This document shows positions 1 through 11,363 of a DNA stretch of 64,000 nt, one piece after another. The first letter of the stretch is position 1. Each line of letters starts with the position of its first letter. The notes under the pieces are model-generated. The model saw only the letters and a program-made list of their open reading frames with translations. It was not told the origin of the DNA and searched no databases. The DNA is taken from NCBI RefSeq assembly GCF_003672135.1, contig NC_039509.1, positions 3,720,001-3,784,000 of the forward strand, in the 5' to 3' direction. A program made the position numbers and the translations under genes. This DNA comes from Ooceraea biroi. Taxonomy: Eukaryota > Arthropoda > Insecta > Hymenoptera > Formicidae.

Positions 1-447
1 CGCATCTCTCGAATCCTCCTCGGTCCCTCCCGACGTCTCTGGTTTTCCTCCCCGCGATGCCTCCGGTGCTTTCGCCCACCCCTCACTTCCACCCCCAGGA
101 ATGTTAACGACTTTCGAACGATAACGCCGTGACTCCACTTAAATGGTTCTCCCGGCGCTTAACGAGTCTCGTGCCGTTTAAAGGAATGATTAACGAATGC
201 GAATAATACAAACATTTGCGAGAGCGAGCGCGCAGTCATTTGTCGGATAAACGACAGCAGGCACTTTCTCCGTTATGCACGCGTGTAACGAGAATAACTG
301 ATTAGTTATAGCGAGGCATATGGCTATGGTCGGATTTATGGTGGTCATCACGACGAAGATGCGTTGGAGGATCGGACGCGCGATTAATACGGCGGCGAGA
401 AATTAATGCAATTCACTAATTCGTAATGGGATGGGCGCTCTAATGTA

Positions 448-627
448 CACTGAGAAAAATTTTCATCGGATAAACCGATTATATAGTAACAAACGGATAT
501 ATCCGATTAAAGTGCATAAAAGACAAAGGAAAATGATCGGACATATCCGATGAAAGTAATCGGAAAACAAAATTAACAATCGGAAAACTATTTAATCGAT
601 TTATCCGATGAAAAATTTTTCTCAGTG
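448..627. mobile_element. 180-bp miniature inverted-repeat element (MITE), TA-flanked
   Basis: The left arm (448-486) and the reverse complement of the right arm (588-627) match over about 39 bases, with one single-base indel and two substitutions. Both ends read CACTGAGAAAAATTTT. The element is flanked on each side by TA (446-447 and 628-629), the target duplication used by the Tc1/mariner/IS630 superfamily. It is too short to encode a transposase and so would be non-autonomous. The interior carries further symmetry: CGGATATATCCG at 494-505, CGGACATATCCG at 538-549, and a direct repeat AATCGGAAAAC at 558-568 and 578-588. The close arm match suggests fairly recent insertion. The flanking GTAC on both sides would also permit a 4-bp duplication, so superfamily assignment is tentative. 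Confidence 0.85.
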
Positions 628-1316
628 TACCGCTAATAGGATCTGTAGTATCTATTTCTATCGCTGCTGAAACGATTTCACTTTGGCGAAAAACCAGTAG
701 AAGAAGCGCTACTCTGTCACTCGTTGATATCGCGCAGCAGTATTTACGCGATTGTTTACCGCGGGCTTGGTGCGGTTACGGTTGCTTCGGTAATTTTATT
801 ATTTCCACATTTTTGTCGCGCACGATCGATGCGCGAACTCGACGCGGATGGCGGCGATGAAGATTCTCGTCACTGTGTTTCCGCGGTGAATGTGACGCCG
901 TATCGCGGATATTAAACGTGCCATTACGCAAATTAACTTTTACACCGCCGACGCTTGTGTACGAGGATTGTGGTAAAAGGCGAGTGGCGAAAGAGAGAGA
1001 AGGAGAGAGAAAGAAAAGCGGCCTTTGGCTGGGTGCCAGAAGATTGCCCCCGATGTTTTTGCACTTCAAATCCGATGCGTACATATTATCCTCGCCTTCC
1101 CCATCGCGTCGTCGGGTCGCTCGTCGAGGAAATTTATTATGCACTTCACAGACGCATTTTTAACGATTTTACCGCGGCGCGTGAAAGATGATAACAGAAA
1201 TTATGCATAATGCAGAGCTATTAAAATACGAGGAGCTATTGGGGCTGTATCGAGCTGTTCGCCACACATTTCGCAAAGTTTCGTGACAGTATGACGGTCC
1301 GATAAATACACCTAAT

Positions 1317-1337
1317 CGAACCAGGTAACCTGGTTCG
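1317..1337. repeat. 21-bp perfect palindrome with 1-nt centre
   Basis: CGAACCAGGT is followed by a single A and then its exact reverse complement ACCTGGTTCG. The centre contains CAGGTA on one strand and CAGGTT on the other, both E-box-like sequences of the kind bound by Snail/ZEB-type zinc-finger proteins. A dimer binding site is one reading; a chance palindrome or small cruciform is the alternative. No gene start is recognised nearby. Confidence 0.6.
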
Positions 1338-2058
1338 CCCGAGTTGGAGTTAGAGCTCCGCTCGAGTGGAGTTTGCTCTAGTCGAAAAATCCATAGCGTA
1401 CGCATATCAGGGGTGGGAAGGGACGCGAGGGGGAGAGGGAGCGAGGGAAATGTCAGCCGAGGACGACGCAGCCTTATCTCGTCTCAAGGGACGGACTCTC
1501 GCGTACCTCGTAAAGTGCCGCGGTGAATTTGTGCGCTCGCTCGTTCACCCTCGCAGGGTGACCGCAGGGATGCGGAGTAATTTGCAGCCATGAAGTTAAA
1601 TATTCCCACGTGAAAAGTGTTTAGGCCGTCGTGGGGCGCGGTGGGTTCGTGCGACGGGGGGTGGATGGGTCGGAGAGAGCAGCGGGTGGGGTGACTGATG
1701 CGAGCGCGTGACTAATGCAGCATCCCGTAGGACCCACGGTCCTCTCTCGGTCCGCCTGGGTTCCTTTCCCTCCGGCCGCCCACGTGAATCCCGTTTCCGC
1801 ACGGGCTTCCCCTTTTAACCCCGGCGGCCGACATCCGACCCTACGTCCTCTGTCCTTCTACGGTATTTCCAGCGCTGTTGCAATCCATCAAATGATCCGT
1901 TAAATATGAATGATTGCGCTCGGAGGAAAGACCCTCGGGCTGGCGAGCGCCCTAAATTTCCGACCCTCGCGAGCCCGCAGCCGCGGGAATTAGCGAAATT
2001 CAAAGACCGGTAATTCGCGATAGTGGATATCCTTGTCCGCGTTAGCGACACGCTCGCT

Positions 2059-2062
<4 letters not shown>

Positions 2063-2090
<28 letters not shown>
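2063..2090. repeat. (TG)14 microsatellite
   Basis: An uninterrupted TG dinucleotide run, visible directly. It creates a run of Cys-Val codons in one frame that should not be read as protein. Confidence 0.97.
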
Positions 2091-4610
2091 GTCGGCCGAT
2101 GCGCGCCCCGGATTATGATATTGCCAGACGGTTTTTAGGTCGGAGGGGTTCACAATGGACTCTGGACAGGTTTTTCAGAATATTAATCAAGCATGCGATG
2201 GATGGCGGAATGGAATTCGTGCGTAGCGAGACTGCATATTGTCTCGCGAATATGTATCTCGCTGCCGATTAATGCCATTCATGAAACACAGACAAAGAGA
2301 GACAACGAGTAACTTTGTTGGAACAATTTGCTTTATTAGCGTGGTCGTTAGAAATGTATTCTGCGTTTTACGCAAATAAAACTTGCTGAATTTCATCTGA
2401 TGACCCTCCATCGAGATCGCTTTCCGCGAGTTTGAGATATTCCTTTCCCCTCGGATTTTAAGTACTTATCCCGTGACCGTTTAAGCAGCATCATGGTAAT
2501 TAAGTCGAGAATATTTGCGTGGGGCCTTTATCGCGCCGTGGAGCTTTTCTCCCTCGCGGCGGTGACATTTTTCATCGTTTACCCCAGCCTTTTCCTCCCT
2601 TCATTTTGCTTTTCCTCGCCTCAGTCTCTCCTTCCGGAGAGTCCCATGACCGCATGTTTATTCAAGAATATCACGTATAAAAGATATTCCGCGGGCGAGG
2701 AACGTGACGTTTCTTCCCGGATAGACAGTGGTCCTTCCTACGCGAGCGGGAACGCCTGGGACGCTGCTGAAACAGCGCGCGAAACGCCGGATGGAAAACG
2801 GGAAATGAAAAAGTTATGTTTCGACCTGCGCGCGAGCTCTCGAGCGCCGGCTCGTTTCGCCTTTTCCGGCGTATTTGGGGTGCACGCGGCGAGACCGCTT
2901 TAAAAATGCTCGGGACGAGCGACGAAAACGCGCTGGAAAAGCGGGAAATGGAGTACGCGCGCGTACGCCGTCGGCGATAAATTCGTGCTAGCTTGCGACC
3001 CGGCGAAACGGACAAGCCGTTGCATTCCGCTGGGTCTTGACGAAATATAGCCATCTCGGGAAAAAATTCTCTCGTAGGCGGTTACCTATTTGCATCCCCT
3101 GTGCACAGAGACCGCACAAATTTCCACCGCGATGTGATTCACCATCAGTAAGTACCGCGATAGTAATTTCCCGATCTTTCACTGAGATTCAGCGAGATTT
3201 TTTCGCCGTAATAGTTTCCGACTATGCGAACGAAATTACTGACTATTACGCAAGCCGGAGTCTCGAATGAAGAGACGCCGTTTAACGCCTTTTAACGGAG
3301 GAACTCCGAGATCTCCTCGGCGAGATCATTAAGCTGCGCTTTTTAAAAGCTGCGAGCCACGGAAATAGCGGGACCAGTCGCGGAATGCGCGAAGAATACG
3401 CCGTTATGTCGCGAGACTGTCTAACGACTCCGATTTTCTGAGTGCGCTGTTTAAATGAACGCTGCGAGAAACGCGCGTATCTCGCGCCTCTCGACGACGT
3501 GATTGTATCGAGCAATGTCTTCCTTTATCCAGTAAAATTATTATTCTTGAGTAGGAATCGCAGAACTTTTGCAACACGTACGAAAAGATCCGCAGTGAAG
3601 AGTTCTTCAGTTGACCGTATCTCTGCAGCAGTAGGTATTTCGAGGTCGGAGCAACGTTGCGCGCGCAAGCTGCCCTGATGAACCTTGCGTAATGACACGT
3701 CCGTGTACAATATATCCAGCTCGAAACCCCAGAGAGACGAGAATTCTCTCCTCTCGACGCCGAAAACTTGAAACGGCAAAACGAGAGAAAGAAGCGGAAC
3801 GGCGAAATTGCGATTGCGGTCGGCGTTGCGCGTGCCCTTCGTGTGCATCGCGCGCGCGTGCTAACGGAAAGGTTGCGTATTCGTTTTGACAAGACAACAT
3901 CACGTAGAGAGAGCCATGCTGCCGCGTTGAAAGCGGAAAGGACGGAAATCCGAGCGATACCGCCAAGCTGGAAGCCGGAAATTCAAGCGCACGTCGACCG
4001 CTCGCGCGTACGTGCGACCACCGTGCGTCTACCGGCTAGCTGATAGTTCTCGTAATGCACGAGAGATCAGCATCGTTATATCCGCCACGCGAGTTGCATA
4101 CGTACATACACGTGCACATACGTATTTATGTTATACATGTAGCATAATCGGTACCGTCATAGCCAACGGCGATTCACCGGTTAACGCGAATTAATTACTG
4201 CTCGAACGGTAGTTGAAAAGTGTACGGTTGCCACCCCGTCCGCTTACTCCACCCCCGCCGAGCGACTTTCATTCCGCGCAGCGATGCCCGTGCGCTTACA
4301 ATTTCCGCGCGATGGAAGGTCCGCAAAGCGACGGCGACCCACGTCGGGTTTTCGCCTTTGCCCCGGCGATACTTTATCTCACGACCCGACCTCTCTCGCC
4401 GGGTGCGTTTTAATCCCCGACATAATTTTTGCAACAAAGCGAGAGTATGCGTAACTACATGGACGCGACCGCGAGAACTACGGGTGGCGGCAGCAAAGGT
4501 TTCCGCGCGGCTTCTTCCTTGCTTACCGCATTTAACGAACTGCGAACGAACTCTTTGGTGGTCTTCCGGGCTCTCTGACGAACGTTGCTTTTCTCATGTT
4601 TCAAAACGTG

Positions 4611-4653
4611 CTGGTTCTCCGCTCGAGAGCGTTTCTGCGCTGGTTCTCCGCTC
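4611..4653. repeat. Partial 29-bp tandem duplication
   Basis: CTGGTTCTCCGCTC occurs at 4611-4624 and again at 4640-4653, a spacing of 29 bases. This looks like one full unit and the start of a second that has since diverged. Confidence 0.7.
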
Positions 4654-5083
4654 CAAACTGCCCTGACTCCATGAATCAATCCTCAAAAAGCCTCGACGTT
4701 GAATAACTGCATTATTATCGACGCCTCGCTATTATATTAGAACTCGTCGTTAATCGTCATTTTTTTATTTTTGTCTTTCACTGCCCGCGACTGGGGGAAA
4801 ACGATCGATAATTTTCAGAGATGAATAAGACCGCCAGGTGAATCGCGTCCGACAACCGAGATAGATCTTCCCTCCTTACGCGTCTACTAGCGTTGCTAAC
4901 GTTATTGACATCGTCTGGCTATTAACGCGCCGACAATCGGCGCGCTTCCTCCCCAGGTCCATTTATAACTCCAACTGCTGACTGTGGAAGGCACGATTAT
5001 TTCGTCGGGGCGGAATTGTGTGTCGGAGCTGCTCGGAAGGCTTTTCCGGGACTCGTCCCTTCGTTACCTACGTGCACGAAGGG

Positions 5084-5108
5084 CTCTCTCTCTCTCTCTC
5101 TCTCTCTC
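5084..5108. repeat. (CT)n microsatellite
   Basis: A pure CT run of about 12 units, followed by a further pyrimidine-rich stretch to about 5142. It generates artificial Leu-Ser runs in one frame. Confidence 0.95.
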
Positions 5109-6840
5109 GCTCTGTCCCTTTCTTCTTCTCTCTAGTCCCCTGCCCGACGCTGATCCGAGCGCGAGAAGCGTTTAAGCAGCTTTTCGTCGCGTTGCTCCTG
5201 CAAGCTTCGCGCGCTAGTTTTCGTACTAATATTTGCCACTCGACTACCGCACCGAGCAACTTCGGGTTTCCTCCTGCATTCGTCCATCCGTCAGTCTATG
5301 CATCTATCCATCCTGCGTCCTCTTCTTCTCATTTGATGGAGCTTACTCCGCACAAATTCAATTCGCCTGCCTTCGGACGCGTCCAACTCCGAGATCTACG
5401 GAAATCTCGGCTGCCGAGCATGTCCGATATTTATGCGCGATTTCCGCCCGACTCCAGCCTCACGCCGAGTCGAGCTACCGAGCAACGGAATCATCGACAA
5501 TATTTGTCCGATTATCAGCGATATTTGTCCAATATCCTTCACAAGTTGCAAATTGTATGCAAGATGCTGTTGCCTGACATCACTCTTCGTTTCCGTTACC
5601 GTTGTTTATCTCGCATTTGTGGGAACAGATTAATTGTCATCTGATTAGTACTTTCCCTGAAATTCCTGCGCTCCTTAAGAGCGCAATTTCTTCGGAAGAA
5701 GCACAATTACGATTATTGTTCTCCAGAATGACATTTTTCCGCTCAAGCACCTCGCAGTCGTCGTTAATGATTTCGCGGTTTATTTGCGTCGCCGGTTATT
5801 GTGAAACTCGACGAAACGCTGCGCGTTAATAAACCGGCGTTACGCGATTTACAATCGAGCGGAAATTGATTACACGCCAGGTTCGTTCGCTCGCTTGCTC
5901 GCTCTTTAATATCGGACCGGCGACCACGTATCGCGCGTTCGCCGATCGATCGCCGTATAATCGGGAACCCCGGCTGTATTTTACGTTCGGATTGTACGAT
6001 CGCGAGACCGTGCGACTTTATAGTTCACAATGCGGCAAGGTACGAAGAAAGGTCCGCGGGGTTGTAAATTGCGGAACGCTGGACTCCCTTCGACGGTGAA
6101 AATTGTGAAACTAGATTAATTACCTGCGGACCGTGCGCATCGCGTGCGCACGTTACGTGAGAGAGAAAAGGGTGTTAATAGATGGGTTGAGGGTTAGGTG
6201 GACGGGTAGGAAGGGTTTCTTAAGATGCAGAGGGTGCTTATAGCGAGGGTTCGAGAGAACGATCTCGTCTCTCCCCCGCCTCGTGTTTCATTAAAATGTA
6301 CGATTATGTGGGCCAATCCGTATTCGACATCGCGCTAATTATCTCCACTTTAGATCAGCGAGTTAGAAACTCGGAAGATAAGCCCTCGCGGAACTTATTA
6401 ATTATAACGAAAAGTTGTAAGAGCTGATTCTTTTCTTCCGCTGCTCCTCCATCTTCCATCTGTATGGAACGCTAAGAAAGCGAAGTTTACTGCAGTTTTC
6501 CATTACCGCGTCCGTAAAAGACCCTTTTAGGAGGAAGTCTATGGTGTTAAAATGTAATGGAAATTAATTCAACAAGGGATTTAGCATGCCGGCCTGATTA
6601 ACAATATATATTATCAAGCAAATTCCGATCGAATCAACTGAACCTGTCGTTCACTCTTGACACAGTGGTGCGATCGATAAATTTGTACATCCCCCACGTT
6701 TCGTGCAAGATTATAATCGACACGCAATGTTTATCTTGTGACTCCGGCTGCAGCGACGGTGCTTCCGAATGTTGCAGAATTTTCCCCGGAAAATCAAGAC
6801 GTGGTCGTGGATGGATGCGATGGCGCGTTGCCTCTCTCGT

Positions 6841-7078
6841 CTCATTAAATATGCAACAATTATTTCCGTACCTACGGAGGCACGTAGCCCTTCCTCGTTG
6901 CTCCGTGACGCTGCGAAACGGCCCTTATTTGGTCCCACCGACGAGGAAGAGGAGCGACGCGAAAGCGGTGAATTTTCCGTGAGGAAATTGGTGCGCCCCA
7001 GTGGTGGCGCGACCCTGTTACCGTATACCTCGTTAAATATGCAGGAATTATTTCCGTACGTTCCTAGACACGTAGCTC
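6841..7078. repeat. Diverged local direct duplication (6841-6890 and 7029-7078)
   Basis: Two 50-base segments 188 bases apart match at 41 of 50 positions without gaps. Both begin CTCRTTAAATATGC and share AATTATTTCCGTAC in the middle and CACGTAG near the end. Translated in their own frames both give Ser-Leu-Asn-Met-Gln-x-Leu-Phe-Pro-Tyr and then Arg-His-Val-Ala. No splice sites or extended reading frame support a coding exon, so this is recorded as a repeat. Confidence 0.75.
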
Positions 7079-7332
7079 ACGCTCAGAGATTGTTCGTGTC
7101 GGGCAACGCGAAGATTCGTAATTCGCTCCGTCGTGCGGTAGCACGAAGTCGTCCTGCACAGATCGTTCTGAAAATTCCTCGGAGATCGATAGCACTAACG
7201 CATTTTCTGAACAAAATTTTCCCGAGCGTTATTTATCTCGCGGAAACATTCGCCCTCAATTTCTAGGAGGTTTGTTAAGAACTCGTTGCCCCTTTGATCC
7301 GACTTCACAGTCACACCGGAGAACCATACATA

Positions 7333-7669
7333 TTAGGTGTATGCAAAAGTTTTAGTCTACTTTCAGCGCTTACATTTTTTAAGAGTTGACATTGAAGTTT
7401 ATGAAGCATCATCTTACATAATTTAATGATAAATATAACCTCGAAAAATAATAGTGAATACGATGAACAATGAAAAGCTGTATATGCTTTTCGTATTTAA
7501 CAGACTACTTAGACCTTGGGCTGAAAAGTTTTTTCCGCATTCGACATATTTCACCCAACTTGGCGCCTTCAGTTATCACTTACTCCAATCGATGCAGTAC
7601 TTTTTAACTGGATAATGTTTTAATTTGATGCAAGGAGGATGACTACAACTTTCGCATACACACACTTAA
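7333..7669. mobile_element. Degenerate mariner-like miniature element, about 337 bp
   Basis: The left end reads TTAGGTGTATGCAAAAGTTT and continues TAGTC. The reverse complement of the right end reads TTAAGTGTGTGTATGCGAAAG and continues TTGTAGTC. After allowing a 4-base GT expansion the ends align with about three substitutions. TA lies immediately outside each end (7331-7332 and 7670-7671). TTAGGT-type ends with a TA duplication are typical of mariner transposons. The interior is AT-rich with no transposase frame and no recognisable catalytic motif, so the copy is either a MITE or a heavily deleted relic. It is older than the element at 448-627, judging by arm divergence. Confidence 0.72.
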
Positions 7670-10600
7670 TACATTACTACGCGGTACCAATACGCACGAT
7701 AAGAAAATGCTAGGATTGTAGGACCCGAAGCACGCGGCGGACACAGCGGATTGTAAAACAACATTCGTTTGTTGGCGTCGCAGTTTTTGGCGTAATTACG
7801 AAACTTATCAGTCCGGCGTGTACCCGTGGCCATCCGTGTTGGCGATGCGTTGCATCTCGGCTGGAACGAGCTAAAGTTACTTTCCGTATGCGCGCGCGCA
7901 CGGGCATTACGGACACCGTATCCCCGTAAAATACACCTCGGGCTATATGCGCGCGAGCTACCCGAAATTATGGCCGAGGAATATTATTTCACCCCCCGTC
8001 CCGGCCGCCGTCCCGTCCCGCGCCCACTCTTACCCCCGCGTGTCCCTCGCGCGCTCGCTTCGAGTTATGCGGGATACCTTGCAAGTATCGCACTATATTA
8101 CGAAGGATACGGTCATCCCCGCGCGCCGTTCTCTGATATTCCGTTGCATATTTAACCAGCCGTAAGCATGGAGATTTTAGCGTAGTTTATATTACACGCG
8201 TGCAGCGCTCGTGGTTTCGGGCGTTCCGCGAATTTGGAAAATTGCGGATTTTCCGGCGGAAAGCCTCCCGCGTCTCTCCCCTCCTCTCGAAGTGTCACGG
8301 CATCGACGGGCGTGACAAATTTGCAGCCAGTTTTCTAAAATTCTGGAGGTATGTTGGGCCGGAGGAAACAAAGTTCACCATTGCGCGTATGACGCTGGTT
8401 GAAATATTAATTCAAAGCCAAAGTTCTGAATTTACACGGAATCGCGTACATCGAAAATCCGCGCAGCGAAATCTGAACCCGAAGCACCGTTAAATCCGAA
8501 GTCAGTTTACGCGACCGCTCCGGCTTCCTTCTGGAATAATGGAGTTTATGCGCCTGGAGCCGCTGTATCTTTCACATATATCCACCGCGATACAGATCGT
8601 TAAGCTGTCGCAACAGCGTAGTCCATATTTTTCTCAACAACGAGCACGGAATGCGCAGCTGCGCCGCGATCTTTAAAGTAAAGCGACCGTGATAAAGCGT
8701 TAATCGTAAAAGGGCAAGTACTGCCCGCTCGCCTCGTGCAAGCTCGAAAGCTATCGCAAGGGGGATCGCACGAGCTTTCACGACAGCTGAATTTTTTCGT
8801 GACGACTAGAGTGCCGTGTCCTGTGGAATAGCCTGACGAAAGATCGATAGATATACTTTCTGACATGAGGTCTTGTTCAAACAACGCCCTTTGGCAGTAA
8901 CGCTAATGAGCCAGAAAATCCATTATCGTGTATTCAATATATACTTCTATTCATAATGTTCGCTCCGAAGGAAGCAAACACGTGAGCATCGGATAAAATA
9001 TCTGAAGAAACCAAATACGAGATAATTGAAATACGAGATGATTTACAAGATCAACAAATCAATCCGCGCTACGCGAATTCGTGAATGCACATATTGCGAG
9101 CACAAAAGCCGAAAGGAGCATCTTTCATGACTGCAAAAAGCTGTTGAGTGGCATATCTCGGACGTGTTTTATTATTTAATTAAAGCCCGGTATCCTATCG
9201 AGCGACTGCCACCTCCACGGTAACTCGTGGAAAATGGAGAGAAACCAGCGTAAACGGCACACGGCTAGTTCTCCGACCAGGATGCGGCACGGAAACACCA
9301 GAGCGGGAAAACCGGGGGATGACGGGGCTAGACGAGAGAGGAAGACGCGAGCTAGTTTGCGGGATCTCGCCGGGGCATCGATGAAAAGCGCGGCCGAGCG
9401 TCGAAAACTTCGGACGGGAGCTTTTTGTGCTTTCCTGCGCGCTGTACTTCCGCGTCGCGAATAATTATTGGTAACTGCTAACTGGTAAAGTTCCAGACGC
9501 GGCGAGAACCCTCGCCGACGCGTTTGCATTCCAAGGACTTGCAAGCTCGATGACTTCGAGGGAGGGTTGGGAGAGGGCTCGGCGGGCCCGGGGTATGCCT
9601 GCTATGTAAATTAAGCATGACTGCAGGGGTAATTCGTAACTGCAATACAATGCGGCTTATTTAGCGTTCGACCCTTATTAGCGAACGTTCCGTTCCGCAG
9701 TTTCCCGCGCCGGGAAAACGGCTCTTCCCACTGGCGTCGATCGGTGTACGGTGCGCGAGACGATTCCGGGGAAACCGACAAAGTTCGAGTGCTTGTTATA
9801 CTCGCGTCTGTTTCAGCAAGTTTAATCGATACCGAGTCCCGTAACTTTAATTGATAACGCGTGAGTCATTAATTCCAGATTACATAGACGACTTTTACTG
9901 GTAACATTAAAGTTACTTGGATAACTGTTACGTTGCCCACTAAAATTCCTACGATTTCGGTTTGAAAATTGCGGAGCGTATACGTCCAGTGTTTGCGCTC
10001 GCGTCATTTCCTCCCGAAACGAGCGCACGGCTTAAACGCGCGGATCAGAGGAGATACCGCGACGCGGGAGCGACAATTTGAACGAAATCGCGGAATTTAA
10101 TTGAAAACCAACATTTAGCTAATGGACTCGGCGAGTTAACCGCGCGGAGGCGTAAAACGCACGAATGATTTCTCCTTCCCTTGGAAAACCGCGACCAGTC
10201 GCGTCCGCGTTTTCTCCCCACGCTCTGTGGACGTATGCGATGAACCGCAATAACGTTTAGCCGATATCCCATCGAATTGACCGTGCCTGCGCACCCTGTC
10301 TTTTTCTTCCTGACTCGTTCGCGAGAGAACGAGCGACAGGACACCCTTTTTTCCACCGTTTTGCATCCACCGCGGCACTTCAATCGCGCCGGAATTTTTA
10401 CGGAGTCGACACGCTGTAATCTGCCGATTACGCGAACGTTATCTCCATCGCGGTTTTACCTTTGAAATGGTAAATCGCGTCCGACGAACCTTTACTATTA
10501 AGACAGTGTCAAGTCAATGGTGGTCGATGTCGAATCCTTTACTTTTATTGCATTTTTTCATAGTCTTGGATTCTGCCTTTTTGACGGTTCCTGTTTTTGT

Positions 10601-11338
10601 TTTGTCTTTTCTTCTATTTTGTTAATTCCATTTTTTTCATCGTGGTTTTCTCCATCTTTATTTATTCTCTACGTTTCCGTGTCGCTTTATTTTTCGAGCG
10701 TTCTGTGTGAGAGGTTTATTCTGTTCCAGAAAACACGCAATAAATTCCGCCGCATTTTATTCTTTTTCTATCCAAAAGAGAGTGAGAAAAAAATATGTCG
10801 TCACACGTGAGACCACATATTTCACACAGCCTAAGAGGAAAGTCATTTTTATCTGAGCGCAGCGCAAACGTTCCGCGGATTAACGAAGGGCGGCACAGAG
10901 AAAGAGAAAGACACAGAGAGAGAGTGAGAGAGTGGAAGAGAGGGCACAACGGGGGACGCATAATTTCGCCGAGAAGCTAATCCGGTAACCGTGCTTTCGA
11001 TAACGTCGGTTCCAGATTTCCCCATGGGACGGGCGGTAAATTTCGCAGCTGACAAAGCCGAGCCCTTCGTTCTACTTCCGGACCGCGGCCATGTCGGCCG
11101 AACCAACGTAATTAGTGCCCTCCGCGTCGGGCCACATCGGCGGAGATTATAATCGGACGCGTGAAATGTCTTCCGATTAATAATCGTAGTGTGACCGGTC
11201 GGAATCGATCGTCGAACTTTCCAGGCCGCTTTTCGCCCGAATTAATAGCGGGATTAATCCCCGAGGTCCGCGGAAAGTGACAGCCCTACGATAAGCTGAT
11301 AAGAAATGAATTTTAATTGCGCGCGATAAGTGTACGTT

Positions 11339-11363
11339 TTTGGTACGACGTTGCCGTACCAAA
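11339..11363. repeat. 9-bp stem / 7-nt loop inverted repeat
   Basis: TTTGGTACG (11339-11347) and CGTACCAAA (11355-11363) are exact reverse complements separated by ACGTTGC. No following T-tract or flanking gene suggests a function. Confidence 0.6.
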
